Assembly (NCBI GenBank): GCA_020637235.1
Contig: JACJWG010000004.1
Location: 1 to 64,000, forward strand
Direction: 5' to 3'
DNA length: 64,000 nucleotides
From: Acidimicrobiaceae bacterium
GTDB lineage: Bacteria; Actinomycetota; Acidimicrobiia; Acidimicrobiales; Ilumatobacteraceae
Shown: one piece after another, positions 24,804-32,678 of the stretch
How the letters are laid out: every line of letters starts with the position of its first letter
Numbering within the stretch: the first letter of the stretch is position 1
Program-made: the position numbers and the translations under genes
Notes under the pieces: model-generated
Databases searched by the model: none
Told to the model about the DNA's origin: nothing
What the model saw: the letters and a program-made list of their open reading frames with translations, nothing else

Positions 24804-25406
24804 TCAGCGTCGACGTGTCGCCTTCGGCGCGATGACGGAGGCGACGACGGCGGTCACGAACGCCGTGTCGAGCGAGTCGTGACTGATGAGGTGGCGGAAG
24901 TAGATCGCTCCCAGCGCGAGGTCGATCGCGGTCTCGACGTCGGTGGCGAGCAGGCGGTGTTGTTCGTCGGCACGGCGCATGACGCTGCGGATCAGCTCGC
25001 GTCGCTGGCCGACGATGGTGTCGAAGAGATCGGCGAGATGGGCTTCGCGGTTGGCCGGCGAGACGATCTCGGTGATCGCACGACCGAAGTCGGTCGTCGA
25101 CAGCAGCGTCGCCAGGTTCCCGAGCAGCTCGCGCGCATCGGCGGCGACGTCCCCCGACGTCGGTGCCGTCGGATTCGCTGTCCTGAGCTCGTCGAGCAGC
25201 GCGGCGGCGACCAGTTCGGCCTTGCTGCCATGGCGCCGATACACGGTCGGCTTGCCCACGCCGGCCAGCTTCGCGACGGCCTCGACGGTGAGGTCTCCGT
25301 AGCCGACCTCGGCGAGGAGTCGCCTCGTCGCAGCGTTGACCGCTTCATCGGTCTCGGCTCGACGCGGTCGACCGCGTCGGGTCGCGTCGACGGACGCTGC
25401 CGTCAC
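24804..25406 (-). CDS. TetR-family regulator coupled to a darcynin gene
   Basis: 200 residues from GTG 25406, which overlaps the darcynin stop. ETDEAVNAATRRLLAEVGYG, DLTVEAVAKLAGVGKPTVYR and RHGSKAEL form the TetR DNA-binding domain; a TetR_C-type helix bundle (LGAIYFRHLISHDSLDTAF) ends the protein. As the second gene of its operon it probably represses the darcynin promoter and itself through the site at 25745-25770. Confidence 0.9.
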   Translation of the reverse strand: MTAASVDATRRGRPRRAETDEAVNAATRRLLAEVGYGDLTVEAVAKLAGVGKPTVYRRHGSKAELVAAALLDELRTANPTAPTSGDVAADARELLGNLATLLSTTDFGRAITEIVSPANREAHLADLFDTIVGQRRELIRSVMRRADEQHRLLATDVETAIDLALGAIYFRHLISHDSLDTAFVTAVVASVIAPKATRRR

Positions 25407-25729
25407 AACTCGCCGGCCTCGTACCGCTGGTAGCCGTCGTTGAGGCCGAGCAACACCTGCACGATCTCTGCGTACGGGTGCGAGAAGAACTCGAGGTCGC
25501 GGAGCTCCTCCCACATCGCGTGGTAGCGGTCCAACGAGTCGAACCGACACAGCACCCAATCGGTGTACCCCGATCCGAGCGCATCGGCGTCGAACCAACT
25601 CACCTCGACCTCGCCCTGGTAGTTCGCCGCGATCGCGAACATCCTCGACGCCTTCTCCCCGCGCGTCGCGCGATCGAGCGCGAGCCACTCCGGAAGCAAG
25701 CGGAGCACCACCACGGATCCGTACTTCAT
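25403..25729 (-). CDS. Darcynin-family protein
   Basis: 108 residues. MKYGSVVVLRLLPEWLALDR, DADALGSGYTDWVLCRFDSL and FFSHPYAEIVQVLLGLNDGY match the small darcynin family of dimeric alpha/beta-barrel proteins with no settled function. ATG 25729 has AGAGG six bases before it, which favours it over the ATG at 25741. It is the first gene of a two-gene operon with tetR. Confidence 0.85.
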   Translation of the reverse strand: MKYGSVVVLRLLPEWLALDRATRGEKASRMFAIAANYQGEVEVSWFDADALGSGYTDWVLCRFDSLDRYHAMWEELRDLEFFSHPYAEIVQVLLGLNDGYQRYEAGEL

Positions 25730-25744
25730 CACACCTCTCATTCA

Positions 25745-25770
25745 TTAACGTGACGGGACGTAACGTAATG
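25745..25770. promoter_or_regulatory. Imperfect inverted repeat upstream of darcynin-tetR
   Basis: TTAACGTGACG (from 25745) faces CGTAACGTAA (to about 25768) across a short centre, giving ACGT-centred half-sites on each side. It lies 16-41 bp before the darcynin start. This is a good candidate for the operator of the TetR protein encoded by the same operon. Confidence 0.55.
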
Positions 25771-25774
25771 TAGA

Positions 25775-25946
25775 TCCCGCTCGCCCAGCTGTCAACCGCG
25801 ATCATCGAAGAGCAGGACGGCCGCACGCTGTTGGTCATGACCGAGCGGTTCCCGACCCCGGAGGCGCTCGAGGGGTCCGGTGGCGCCGCCGATGCGACCC
25901 CGAGACGCTCGCGCAACTCGACGAGCTGCTGCGCACGCTGGGCTGA
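25775..25946 (+). pseudogene. C-terminal remnant of an SRPBCC/AHSA1-like protein
   Basis: The plus strand reads EEQDGRTLLVMTERFPTPEA and ends, one frame over, as ETLAQLDELLRTLG before TGA at about 25944. This matches the last strand and helix of activator-of-Hsp90-like SRPBCC proteins ('GRTxLxxxxxFxSxEAxxA', 'LxxLdxlL'). A one-base shift near 25895 and the missing N-terminus make it a remnant. Confidence 0.5.
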
Positions 25947-26059
25947 GCCTCCCCGTCGGTCACCGTTGGTGATCGACGAGCGTTGCGCGACGGTCGACAT
26001 CACCTGACGGAGCTCGACGGGGAGCAGCACCACCACCTCGGGGCCGCCCCAGCAGCGCG

Positions 26060-26632
26060 TCAGTCCGGGGGTCGTTCGAGCCGGTACACCCGGCTGGTCC
26101 CCTGGTCACGCAGATCGGAGACGTCGAGTTCGCCTTCCCAGACGGTCCGGTAGCCGTTCTTCTCGAGGGCTCGCCACGACGGTGGGTTGGCTGGGTCGAC
26201 GTCGACGATCGAGCAGGTCGCATCCGGGTAGCGACGCCACCGGTCCTCGAGGAACTCGCCGATCATGGCGGTGCCGAGCCCCTGGCCGACCAGTGACGGC
26301 TCGGCGATGAAGTAGTCCATCGTGAACGCATCGCGGGGTGCGTCGACGACCTGCAGGGCGCTCCACCACTCGTCCTCGTCGTGGAGTTGGCAGCTCTGGA
26401 CGAACGCGCACTCCTCGCCGTCGATCGACACGATGAAGCACTCGACCGCCTCGTCGCCGTCGACACCGGGCCCGAAGTCCTCGTCGATCGAGGCCGGCGA
26501 CGGGTCGTGGTGCCACCACGCTCGGACGTGCGCTCGACCGAGCCAGTCGCCCAACATCGGGAAGTCGTCACGGGCGAGTGGTCGGAAGTCGAACCGGTTC
26601 GCTGCGACCGCATCACCCTCGATCCCGTCCAT
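26060..26632 (-). CDS. GNAT-family N-acetyltransferase
   Basis: 190 residues from ATG 26632. FDFRPLARDDFPMLGDWLGR with HVRAWW, MDYFIAEPSLVGQGLGTAMI (acetyl-CoA binding R/Q-x-x-G-x-G/A as Q-G-L-G-T) and VDVDPANPPSWRALEKNGY are typical of AAC(6')/IucB-like acetyltransferases (Acetyltransf_8). Such enzymes acylate aminoglycosides, siderophore precursors or proteins; which applies here is not visible. Confidence 0.88.
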   Translation of the reverse strand: MDGIEGDAVAANRFDFRPLARDDFPMLGDWLGRAHVRAWWHHDPSPASIDEDFGPGVDGDEAVECFIVSIDGEECAFVQSCQLHDEDEWWSALQVVDAPRDAFTMDYFIAEPSLVGQGLGTAMIGEFLEDRWRRYPDATCSIVDVDPANPPSWRALEKNGYRTVWEGELDVSDLRDQGTSRVYRLERPPD

Positions 26633-26811
26633 CGAGCCAACGTAGCGAGCTCGGCGCCCGCCCCTGGTCGTCACGGGTCGCCGCCGTGCAAGCAGACCTC
26701 GCTCCGGCCGTCGTTCGCGTTCAGCGATGTGCAAGGGGTCGATGTCATCGTCGACCTTCGAGCAAGCCGTCGAGACCACATCTCGACAACGACACATCGG
26801 AGGTCCTCGTC

Positions 26812-28494
26812 ATGTCCCATCGTCTTCGTGCCGCCAGCTGGCGGATTCCCCTCGTCCTCGCCGGCGTCGCCATGGCGCTCGGAGGGTCGCAGCACCCCGA
26901 GGGTGATGCCGAGGAGTCGCTGCGTGACGAACTCGCCACCATGACGTCGAGTAGCACGTGGGTGCTCTCGCACACGCTGCTCGCCATCGGCGCCGCACTG
27001 CTCGCAACCGGTCTCGTGGTCGCCTCCCGAACTCGGACGTGGCCGGCCTCGACGCGCCCGGCCCTGCGCATCGCGACGACCGCCATGTCGCTGTACGTGG
27101 TCGAGACCGTGTTCCACCTGGCCTCGGTCGTCGACGCCGATGCGCTCGCCGATGGGCGGTCGGCGCCGGTGGCAACCACCCACATCGGCCTGGCGCTGCT
27201 GCTCTACCCGATCAGCGGGCTCGCCTTCGCATGGTTGAACGTTCGACTGCTGCGCGTCGCCGTGCCGCTGCCGGTCGAGTTCCTCGGCGTGGTCGGCGTC
27301 GTCGCCGGTCTGTTGCATGCCACATCGGTGCCGTCCACGATCATCTTCCCGGACACGGAGCTCTCACCGATGTTCGCCGGCGCCGGCATGCTCTTCGCTC
27401 TGTGGTCGCTCGGGATCGGCCTCGTCGGTGTCGGCGCGACACGCGACCGGACGAAGCGGGCGGCTGCGGCGTCGCCCTCGATCATCGATCCGGAGTCGGC
27501 CTCGGCGCGGCCTGGACTGCCCACGCAGGGCGACAACCCGAAGGGGACCTCGTATCGCGCGGCCGAACGTCGGCTCTGGAGCTCCTTGGGCGTCGACGCA
27601 CGGGAGCGCTTCGTCGAGCTCCGGCGACTCGGCACACAGGTGCGGGTGCAGGAGATCGGCGACGGCGAGCCGGTGGTCTTCGTCCACGGTGGCCCCAGTG
27701 CAGGAACGACCTGGGCGCCGTTGGTCGCGGAGATGGCAGGGTTTCGTTCCATCGTCGTCGATCGGCCGGGCACCGGGCTCTCGCCGTCGATGTCGATCAC
27801 AGCCGCAGAGCTCGGCGGGTTCGCCGACAGCTTCGTCGTCGACCTGCTCGACGCGCTCGAGTTGGAGCGGGCGCCTGTCGTCGCGTCCAGCTTCGGGGGA
27901 TTCCTCGCCCTGCGGGCCGCCGCACTCGCACCGGAGCGGTTCGAACGCATGGTCCAGATGGCCTGTCCCGCCGGAGCCCCGGGCATGGCCGTGCCGGGGT
28001 TCATGCGTGCGGCCACGATCCCTCCGCTGCGGAAGCTGATGACGACGCTGCCGCCGAACGAGCGCATGGCGCTCTCGATGTTGCGCCAGATCGGTCACGG
28101 CACGTCGGTGGACGCCGGACGGTTCACCCCGGCGTTCCTCGACTGGTACCTGTCACTCCAGCGCGACACGGCGACGGCGCGTCACGACCTGCGCCTGATC
28201 GGCTCGCTCGTCACGGTGACGGGTTCCGTGAGGCCCGCACTGGCACTGCCCCGGGATCTGCTCCGGCACGTCGACGTGCCGACCTACTTCTACTGGGGCG
28301 CCGATGATCCCTTCGGGGGCCTCGCCGTCGCGGAGTCGATGGTGCAGACGATGCCGGATGCACACCTCGACATGGTCGCCGATGCCGGGCACCTCCCGTG
28401 GCTCGACGATCCGAGCGCTGCGGGCCTGGCGATCAGGGCCTTCCTGCGGTCGGGCACGACGCCCGACCCGAGTGTGCGGGCGGCGCGCGCATGA
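26812..28494 (+). CDS. Six-helix membrane domain fused to an alpha/beta-hydrolase
   Basis: 560 residues from ATG 26812, after GGAGG. Residues about 10-215 hold six hydrophobic segments (for example VLSHTLLAIGAALLATGLVV, VEFLGVVGVVAGLLHATSV, MLFALWSLGIGLVGVGA). Residues about 270-550 form an alpha/beta-hydrolase: oxyanion VVFVHGGPSAGTTW, nucleophile elbow VVASSFGGFLAL, acid GADDPFGG and base DAGHLPWLDDP, a complete triad. The junction around 225-250 is a charged linker. The hydrolase probably works at the cytoplasmic membrane. The stop overlaps the ATG of the hemerythrin gene, so they are co-expressed. Confidence 0.88.
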   Translation: MSHRLRAASWRIPLVLAGVAMALGGSQHPEGDAEESLRDELATMTSSSTWVLSHTLLAIGAALLATGLVVASRTRTWPASTRPALRIATTAMSLYVVETVFHLASVVDADALADGRSAPVATTHIGLALLLYPISGLAFAWLNVRLLRVAVPLPVEFLGVVGVVAGLLHATSVPSTIIFPDTELSPMFAGAGMLFALWSLGIGLVGVGATRDRTKRAAAASPSIIDPESASARPGLPTQGDNPKGTSYRAAERRLWSSLGVDARERFVELRRLGTQVRVQEIGDGEPVVFVHGGPSAGTTWAPLVAEMAGFRSIVVDRPGTGLSPSMSITAAELGGFADSFVVDLLDALELERAPVVASSFGGFLALRAAALAPERFERMVQMACPAGAPGMAVPGFMRAATIPPLRKLMTTLPPNERMALSMLRQIGHGTSVDAGRFTPAFLDWYLSLQRDTATARHDLRLIGSLVTVTGSVRPALALPRDLLRHVDVPTYFYWGADDPFGGLAVAESMVQTMPDAHLDMVADAGHLPWLDDPSAAGLAIRAFLRSGTTPDPSVRAARA

Positions 28495-29222
28495 GTGCTC
28501 TCACGAACCGTCCGTCCGATCGACCACCGACCCACAGGAGCTCCGACATGTCCACCGCCCATCCACCCCAACCCTCACCAGTCGACACTCGGCCGATGCT
28601 GCTGCTGCATCGTTGTATGCGTCACGAGTTGCGGCTTTCCCCCGGTGCTGTCCGCCGGGCCGTCGGCGGCGATGCAGCGACGCTCGTCGCCGACCACCTC
28701 GACTTCCTCGTCGCCTTCGTCCGACACCACCACGAGATCGAAGACGAGTTCCTCTGGCCCGTGCTGCGCACGCGACTCGACGACTACCAGTACCGGATCG
28801 TCGATCTGATGGACAGCCAACACGAGTCGATGTCGGCACTCCTCGATTCGATCGCTTCGTCGACGACGGCGTGGCGTCAGGCGCCGGGCGCATCACGACG
28901 AGACGCGACTGCGGCGCTGCTCGACGAGCTCTACCCGCTCGTCGTCGAGCACCTCGACGCCGAGGAGCAACGCCTGCTGCCCATCGCACAGCAGTCGATG
29001 AACGCTGCGGAGTGGGACCGCATCGGTGACGAGGGCTTCCGCCGTTCGCCGAAGCGGTACCGCTCGCTCGCACTCGGGATGTTCGACCACTACGGCGACC
29101 CGGAGGTCGTGGCGACCATGACCGCGGCGATCCCGCGCCCGATCCGTCCCCTCGTCATGGCTCGCTCCCGGCGCGTCTTCCGGCGTCGGGCACAGCGGAT
29201 CCACGGCACGGCGACGCCGTGA
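28491..29222 (+). CDS. Hemerythrin-like (HHE) di-iron domain protein
   Basis: Starts at ATG 28491 (overlapping the hydrolase stop, 243 aa) or at ATG 28548, which has its own GGAG 8 bases upstream (224 aa). HHE ligands are seen in MRHELRL, HLDFLVAFVRHHHEIEDEFL, DSQHESM and HLDAEEQRLLPIAQQ. Such proteins bind O2, NO or iron. A basic C-terminal tail (RSRRVFRRRAQRIHG) is unusual. It is paired with the membrane-anchored hydrolase. Confidence 0.88.
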   Translation: MSALTNRPSDRPPTHRSSDMSTAHPPQPSPVDTRPMLLLHRCMRHELRLSPGAVRRAVGGDAATLVADHLDFLVAFVRHHHEIEDEFLWPVLRTRLDDYQYRIVDLMDSQHESMSALLDSIASSTTAWRQAPGASRRDATAALLDELYPLVVEHLDAEEQRLLPIAQQSMNAAEWDRIGDEGFRRSPKRYRSLALGMFDHYGDPEVVATMTAAIPRPIRPLVMARSRRVFRRRAQRIHGTATP

Positions 29223-29232
29223 TGCTCGCTCG

Positions 29233-32200
29233 TCAGCCGACCGCACCGAACAGCGGTGCGGTCGGCTCGACCAGCGTGTGGTCGGCGCGGCGCACCCACT
29301 CGTGCAGGCCTCGTTCGGCGTATGCCCGCCGCGCGGTGGCGACATGGGCCCGCCCGTCGGTGTCGTCGCCCAAGACGATGGCGAGTTGTCCGACCGTGTG
29401 CGCGATCTGCCCGCCGAAGAACCCCGTGAGGCCGAAGGTGGCGAATCGGTCCGCATACGGTTCGAGAACCCGTCGGAGGTCGGCGAGCGCACGCCGGTCG
29501 TCGAGCTGGAGCCAGAGCTGCGCACGTGCGGTGGCCATGCTGGTCCACATGTAGTCCCGCAGCAACGGAGGCTGCTCCGACCACCCGCCGACGATCTGAC
29601 GGACGTCGTCGATCCGGCCGGCGTCGATGGCACTCAGCAGGTGGAGATCCCGGAACCACGCGGGCAGCCACCCGGCGAGCTGACCCAACGCCGCCTCCAC
29701 CTCCCCGGGGCGATTCCGCAACCAGGCGATGTGCACACGCTGCCCCATCGAGACCCCGACACCTGGTCCGCTGACCGTCTGTTCGAGGCGTTCGTTGGCA
29801 TCGATGGCTGCGCTCGCCCGGTCGAGTTCGCCGTGCACGGTGGCCAGCCAGACCTCGGTCCACCGACAGATGTAGAGCTCCTGGATGGCGTGGTGCCGCT
29901 CGGCCAACTCCGAGGCCCGGGCCAGATCCGAACGCAGCCCGTCGAGCTGGCCGAGCTCACCGCGTGTCGCCATCCGCGACGTCAAGGCTCGTGTCAGGCC
30001 GCGATCGTCACCCTCGGCAGCGCACAACTCGACCAGCTCGTCGTGGACTGCAGTGCGTCGGAGCAGTCGATCGGGGCCGGACAGCGCCAACGACGCGAGG
30101 AAGAGCACCTCGATCCGTTCACGGGCGGACGTGGTCTGCCGAGCCGCGGCAATGGCGGCGTCGATCGAATCCTGTGCACCGACGGGGCGGTGGGCGTAGA
30201 TCTGCTCGGCCTCGATCGCGAGGTCGACGGACGCGGCGACGATCGGGTGACCGTCGAGTTGCCGGCGAATCGAACGCCACAGCCCGATCGCGTCGGCGTC
30301 GACCGCTCCGACCGCTCGCCAGCCCCAGACCGCTCCGTCGTTCGCCATGAGCAGCGTCCGCGCCGCTCGTTCTGCGTCGCCTCGTTCGAGCGCCGACGAC
30401 GCTGCCGCAGCCAACGGCGGCCACGCCTCAGCGGGCCGGCCCAGCATCCGGAACACCTGAGCGAGCATCAGGTGCTGCGATTCGCGCTCGTCGGCAGTGA
30501 TCAGCGGGTCGAGTACCTGCAACGCCGCAGCCACCGACAGCCAGTGGAGCGCGTCCTCGTGCGACGATCGGGCGATCGCCGCCGCCGCAGTGCGGTGGGC
30601 GAACAACCACGCCGGCCGCGCGTAGGCAGGACCGGCGAGGCGGTGATGCTCGGCGAGCTCCGCCCCGTGCTCGTCCCAGTGGCCGGCATGCCGCCGCTCC
30701 AGCGCGGCGGCGACATGAGCGTGGATCCGCTCTCGGGTGGGAGTGGGCAGCGCCTCGTAGATCGCGTCGCGGACGAGGGCGTGGACGAACCGGTATCGGC
30801 CGGGACCATCGGATTCGAGAAATCCGAGGACCAGTGCCGCCTCGAAGGCATCCTCCAGATCGTCGACGTCGCCGAGCATCTCCGTCAGTGGCGGTTGCCG
30901 CACGATCGTTGCCTCGAACGATCTCCCGAGCACGGACGCGACCCGCAACAGCGCGGTCGCCTCGGGCGGTGCATCGGCGAGCCGGTGGCGCACGACGTCG
31001 CGGACGGCGGTCGGTACCGTCGTCCATGCGGCGGCTCGGCGGTCGGAGAGTGCGCCGGCCGCAGCGAGCGATCTGACCACTTCGGCGAGGAAGAACGGGT
31101 TGCCGCCGGTGCGACCTGCGAGCTCGCCGGCGAGGTCGACGGAGATCTCGACACCCGAACGGGCGACGACGAGGTCGCGCACCGACCCGGGCGACATCCC
31201 GTCCAGCTCCAGGCGAACGGCGCCCGCACGTGCCAGTGAGCCGAACAGCTCGGCGAGGGGAGCTGCGGCGTCGAGGCCGAGCGGCCGCGCCGCGACGACG
31301 ACCAGGACCGGCAGCTGGTCGACGAGGGCGACGAAGCGCCGAATCAATCGAAGACTGTCGGGGTCGGCCCAATGGACGTCGTCGAACGCCAGCACGGTCG
31401 GTCGATCGCGCAGCGGCGCGCTCAGTGCGTCGGCGAGCCGGTAGATCTCCGAGGCCGCGTCCCGTACGCCGTGGTCGTCGGCGGGAGCCAACGCGTCGTC
31501 TGCGCCGAGCGCGCCCATGAGGGCCGATCGCCAGCCGGCGAGGGGCGGTCCCGGGTCGGGGTCCCACATGCCTCGCCCCACCCGTACCCCGCGCTGTGCC
31601 GCCCTGTCCAGCACCTCGCGCACGATCCTCGACTTCCCGATGCCGGGCTCGCCCGTCACGACCAGGACGCGGCCGCGACCGGCGATGGCCTGTTCGAGCG
31701 CGTCGAGCGCCGTTGCCACCTCCTGGTCCCGCCCCACGAGCACGTCGGCGCCGAAATCGCCGGAGGCGCTCGGTTCGCGCATTTCGACGACGGTCGGCGA
31801 GGACGGCGTCGTGGACGATCGCTCGTCCAGCAGGAGTGCCGGATCCTGTTGGAGCACCTGCAGTTCGAGCTGTTGCAGGTCGTGACCCGGGTCGATGCCG
31901 AGTTCGTCGGCGAGCATGGTGCGTGCGCGTCGAAGCGCTGCGAGCGCGTCGCTCTGACGCCCCGTGCGATAGAGCGACAACGTGAGCAGGTACCAGAAGG
32001 GCTCGCTGAAGGGATGCAGCCGCACGAGCTGCTCGAGTGCCGGCACGGCTTCGACGTGGCGCCCGTTGCGCACCCTGAGGTCCCAGAGCGACACTTCGGC
32101 ACCGAGTCGAAGTTCACTCAGCCGCGCCGCTTCGGCGTCCAGGAAGCGACTCGGCAACCCGGAGTACGCCTCGCCCCGCCAGAGCGCCAGCGCATCGACG

Positions 32201-32574
32201 AGCGCCCGGTCGGCCGCCGCGTCGTCTCCTGCAGCGGCCCGCTCGGCGGCACCTGCGACGGTGGTCGTGAACCGGCGTGCGTCGAGCTCGTGCGGTTCGA
32301 GCTCGAACGAGTAGCCGCTCGAGTGAGTCCGCAACTTCGCGCCGGCACCCTGTGGTCCCCCCAAGGCCTTGCGGAGGCGCGCGACGTAGGTCTGCAGGGA
32401 GGCCTCGACCCGGTCCGGCGGGTCGCCGGACCACACCTGATCGATCAGGCGGGGCACGAGAACGGGATGCCCGGACGCGGCGGTCAACACCCCGAGCAAC
32501 GTTCTCGGCTTCGCTCCGCCCAGATCGACGATGCGCCCGTCCACCTCGACCTCCAGGTTCCCGAGGACGCGCAC
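29233..32574 (-). CDS. BTAD/AfsR-SARP-type regulator with AAA ATPase and helical-repeat sensor
   Basis: 1113 residues. GTG 32574 follows GGAGG with 5-base spacing and gives VRVLGNLEVEVDGRIVDLGG, the SARP winged-helix (about 1-95, with PRLIDQVWSGDPPDRVEASL), then the bacterial transcriptional activation domain (about 95-245; FWYLLTLSLYRTGRQSDALA). An ATPase follows with Walker A VTGEPGIGKSRIVREV (about 304-319) and Walker B TVLAFDDVHWADPDSL (about 396). The remaining 500 residues are TPR-like helices. Such proteins activate neighbouring secondary-metabolism or secretion genes; the divergent lipoprotein gene is the nearest candidate. No biosynthetic cluster is adjacent. Confidence 0.92.
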   Translation of the reverse strand: MRVLGNLEVEVDGRIVDLGGAKPRTLLGVLTAASGHPVLVPRLIDQVWSGDPPDRVEASLQTYVARLRKALGGPQGAGAKLRTHSSGYSFELEPHELDARRFTTTVAGAAERAAAGDDAAADRALVDALALWRGEAYSGLPSRFLDAEAARLSELRLGAEVSLWDLRVRNGRHVEAVPALEQLVRLHPFSEPFWYLLTLSLYRTGRQSDALAALRRARTMLADELGIDPGHDLQQLELQVLQQDPALLLDERSSTTPSSPTVVEMREPSASGDFGADVLVGRDQEVATALDALEQAIAGRGRVLVVTGEPGIGKSRIVREVLDRAAQRGVRVGRGMWDPDPGPPLAGWRSALMGALGADDALAPADDHGVRDAASEIYRLADALSAPLRDRPTVLAFDDVHWADPDSLRLIRRFVALVDQLPVLVVVAARPLGLDAAAPLAELFGSLARAGAVRLELDGMSPGSVRDLVVARSGVEISVDLAGELAGRTGGNPFFLAEVVRSLAAAGALSDRRAAAWTTVPTAVRDVVRHRLADAPPEATALLRVASVLGRSFEATIVRQPPLTEMLGDVDDLEDAFEAALVLGFLESDGPGRYRFVHALVRDAIYEALPTPTRERIHAHVAAALERRHAGHWDEHGAELAEHHRLAGPAYARPAWLFAHRTAAAAIARSSHEDALHWLSVAAALQVLDPLITADERESQHLMLAQVFRMLGRPAEAWPPLAAAASSALERGDAERAARTLLMANDGAVWGWRAVGAVDADAIGLWRSIRRQLDGHPIVAASVDLAIEAEQIYAHRPVGAQDSIDAAIAAARQTTSARERIEVLFLASLALSGPDRLLRRTAVHDELVELCAAEGDDRGLTRALTSRMATRGELGQLDGLRSDLARASELAERHHAIQELYICRWTEVWLATVHGELDRASAAIDANERLEQTVSGPGVGVSMGQRVHIAWLRNRPGEVEAALGQLAGWLPAWFRDLHLLSAIDAGRIDDVRQIVGGWSEQPPLLRDYMWTSMATARAQLWLQLDDRRALADLRRVLEPYADRFATFGLTGFFGGQIAHTVGQLAIVLGDDTDGRAHVATARRAYAERGLHEWVRRADHTLVEPTAPLFGAVG
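29235..29267. terminator. Strong bidirectional stem-loop between convergent genes
   Basis: AGCCGACCGCACC (29235-29247) and GGTGCGGTCGGCT (29255-29267) form a perfect 13-bp stem with a 7-base loop. It begins 12 bp after the hemerythrin stop and lies over the last codons of the convergent regulator, so the stem also encodes that protein's C-terminus (EPTAPLFGAVG). No T-run, as is common in high-GC actinobacteria. Confidence 0.75.
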
Positions 32575-32678
32575 TTCCACCTCCGGGAGATTAGTGAGGC
32601 GAAACGACCGAGGACCGGGGCGTGACGATGCAAGCCGTCCGCAAGACGGTGTCGACCGGGGACACGCACGCTGACCGC

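Noticed and set aside
29278..31239. A 653-residue plus-strand protein
   Set aside because: Lies antisense to the clearly real BTAD/AAA regulator; composition is that of a complementary-strand shadow in high-GC DNA.
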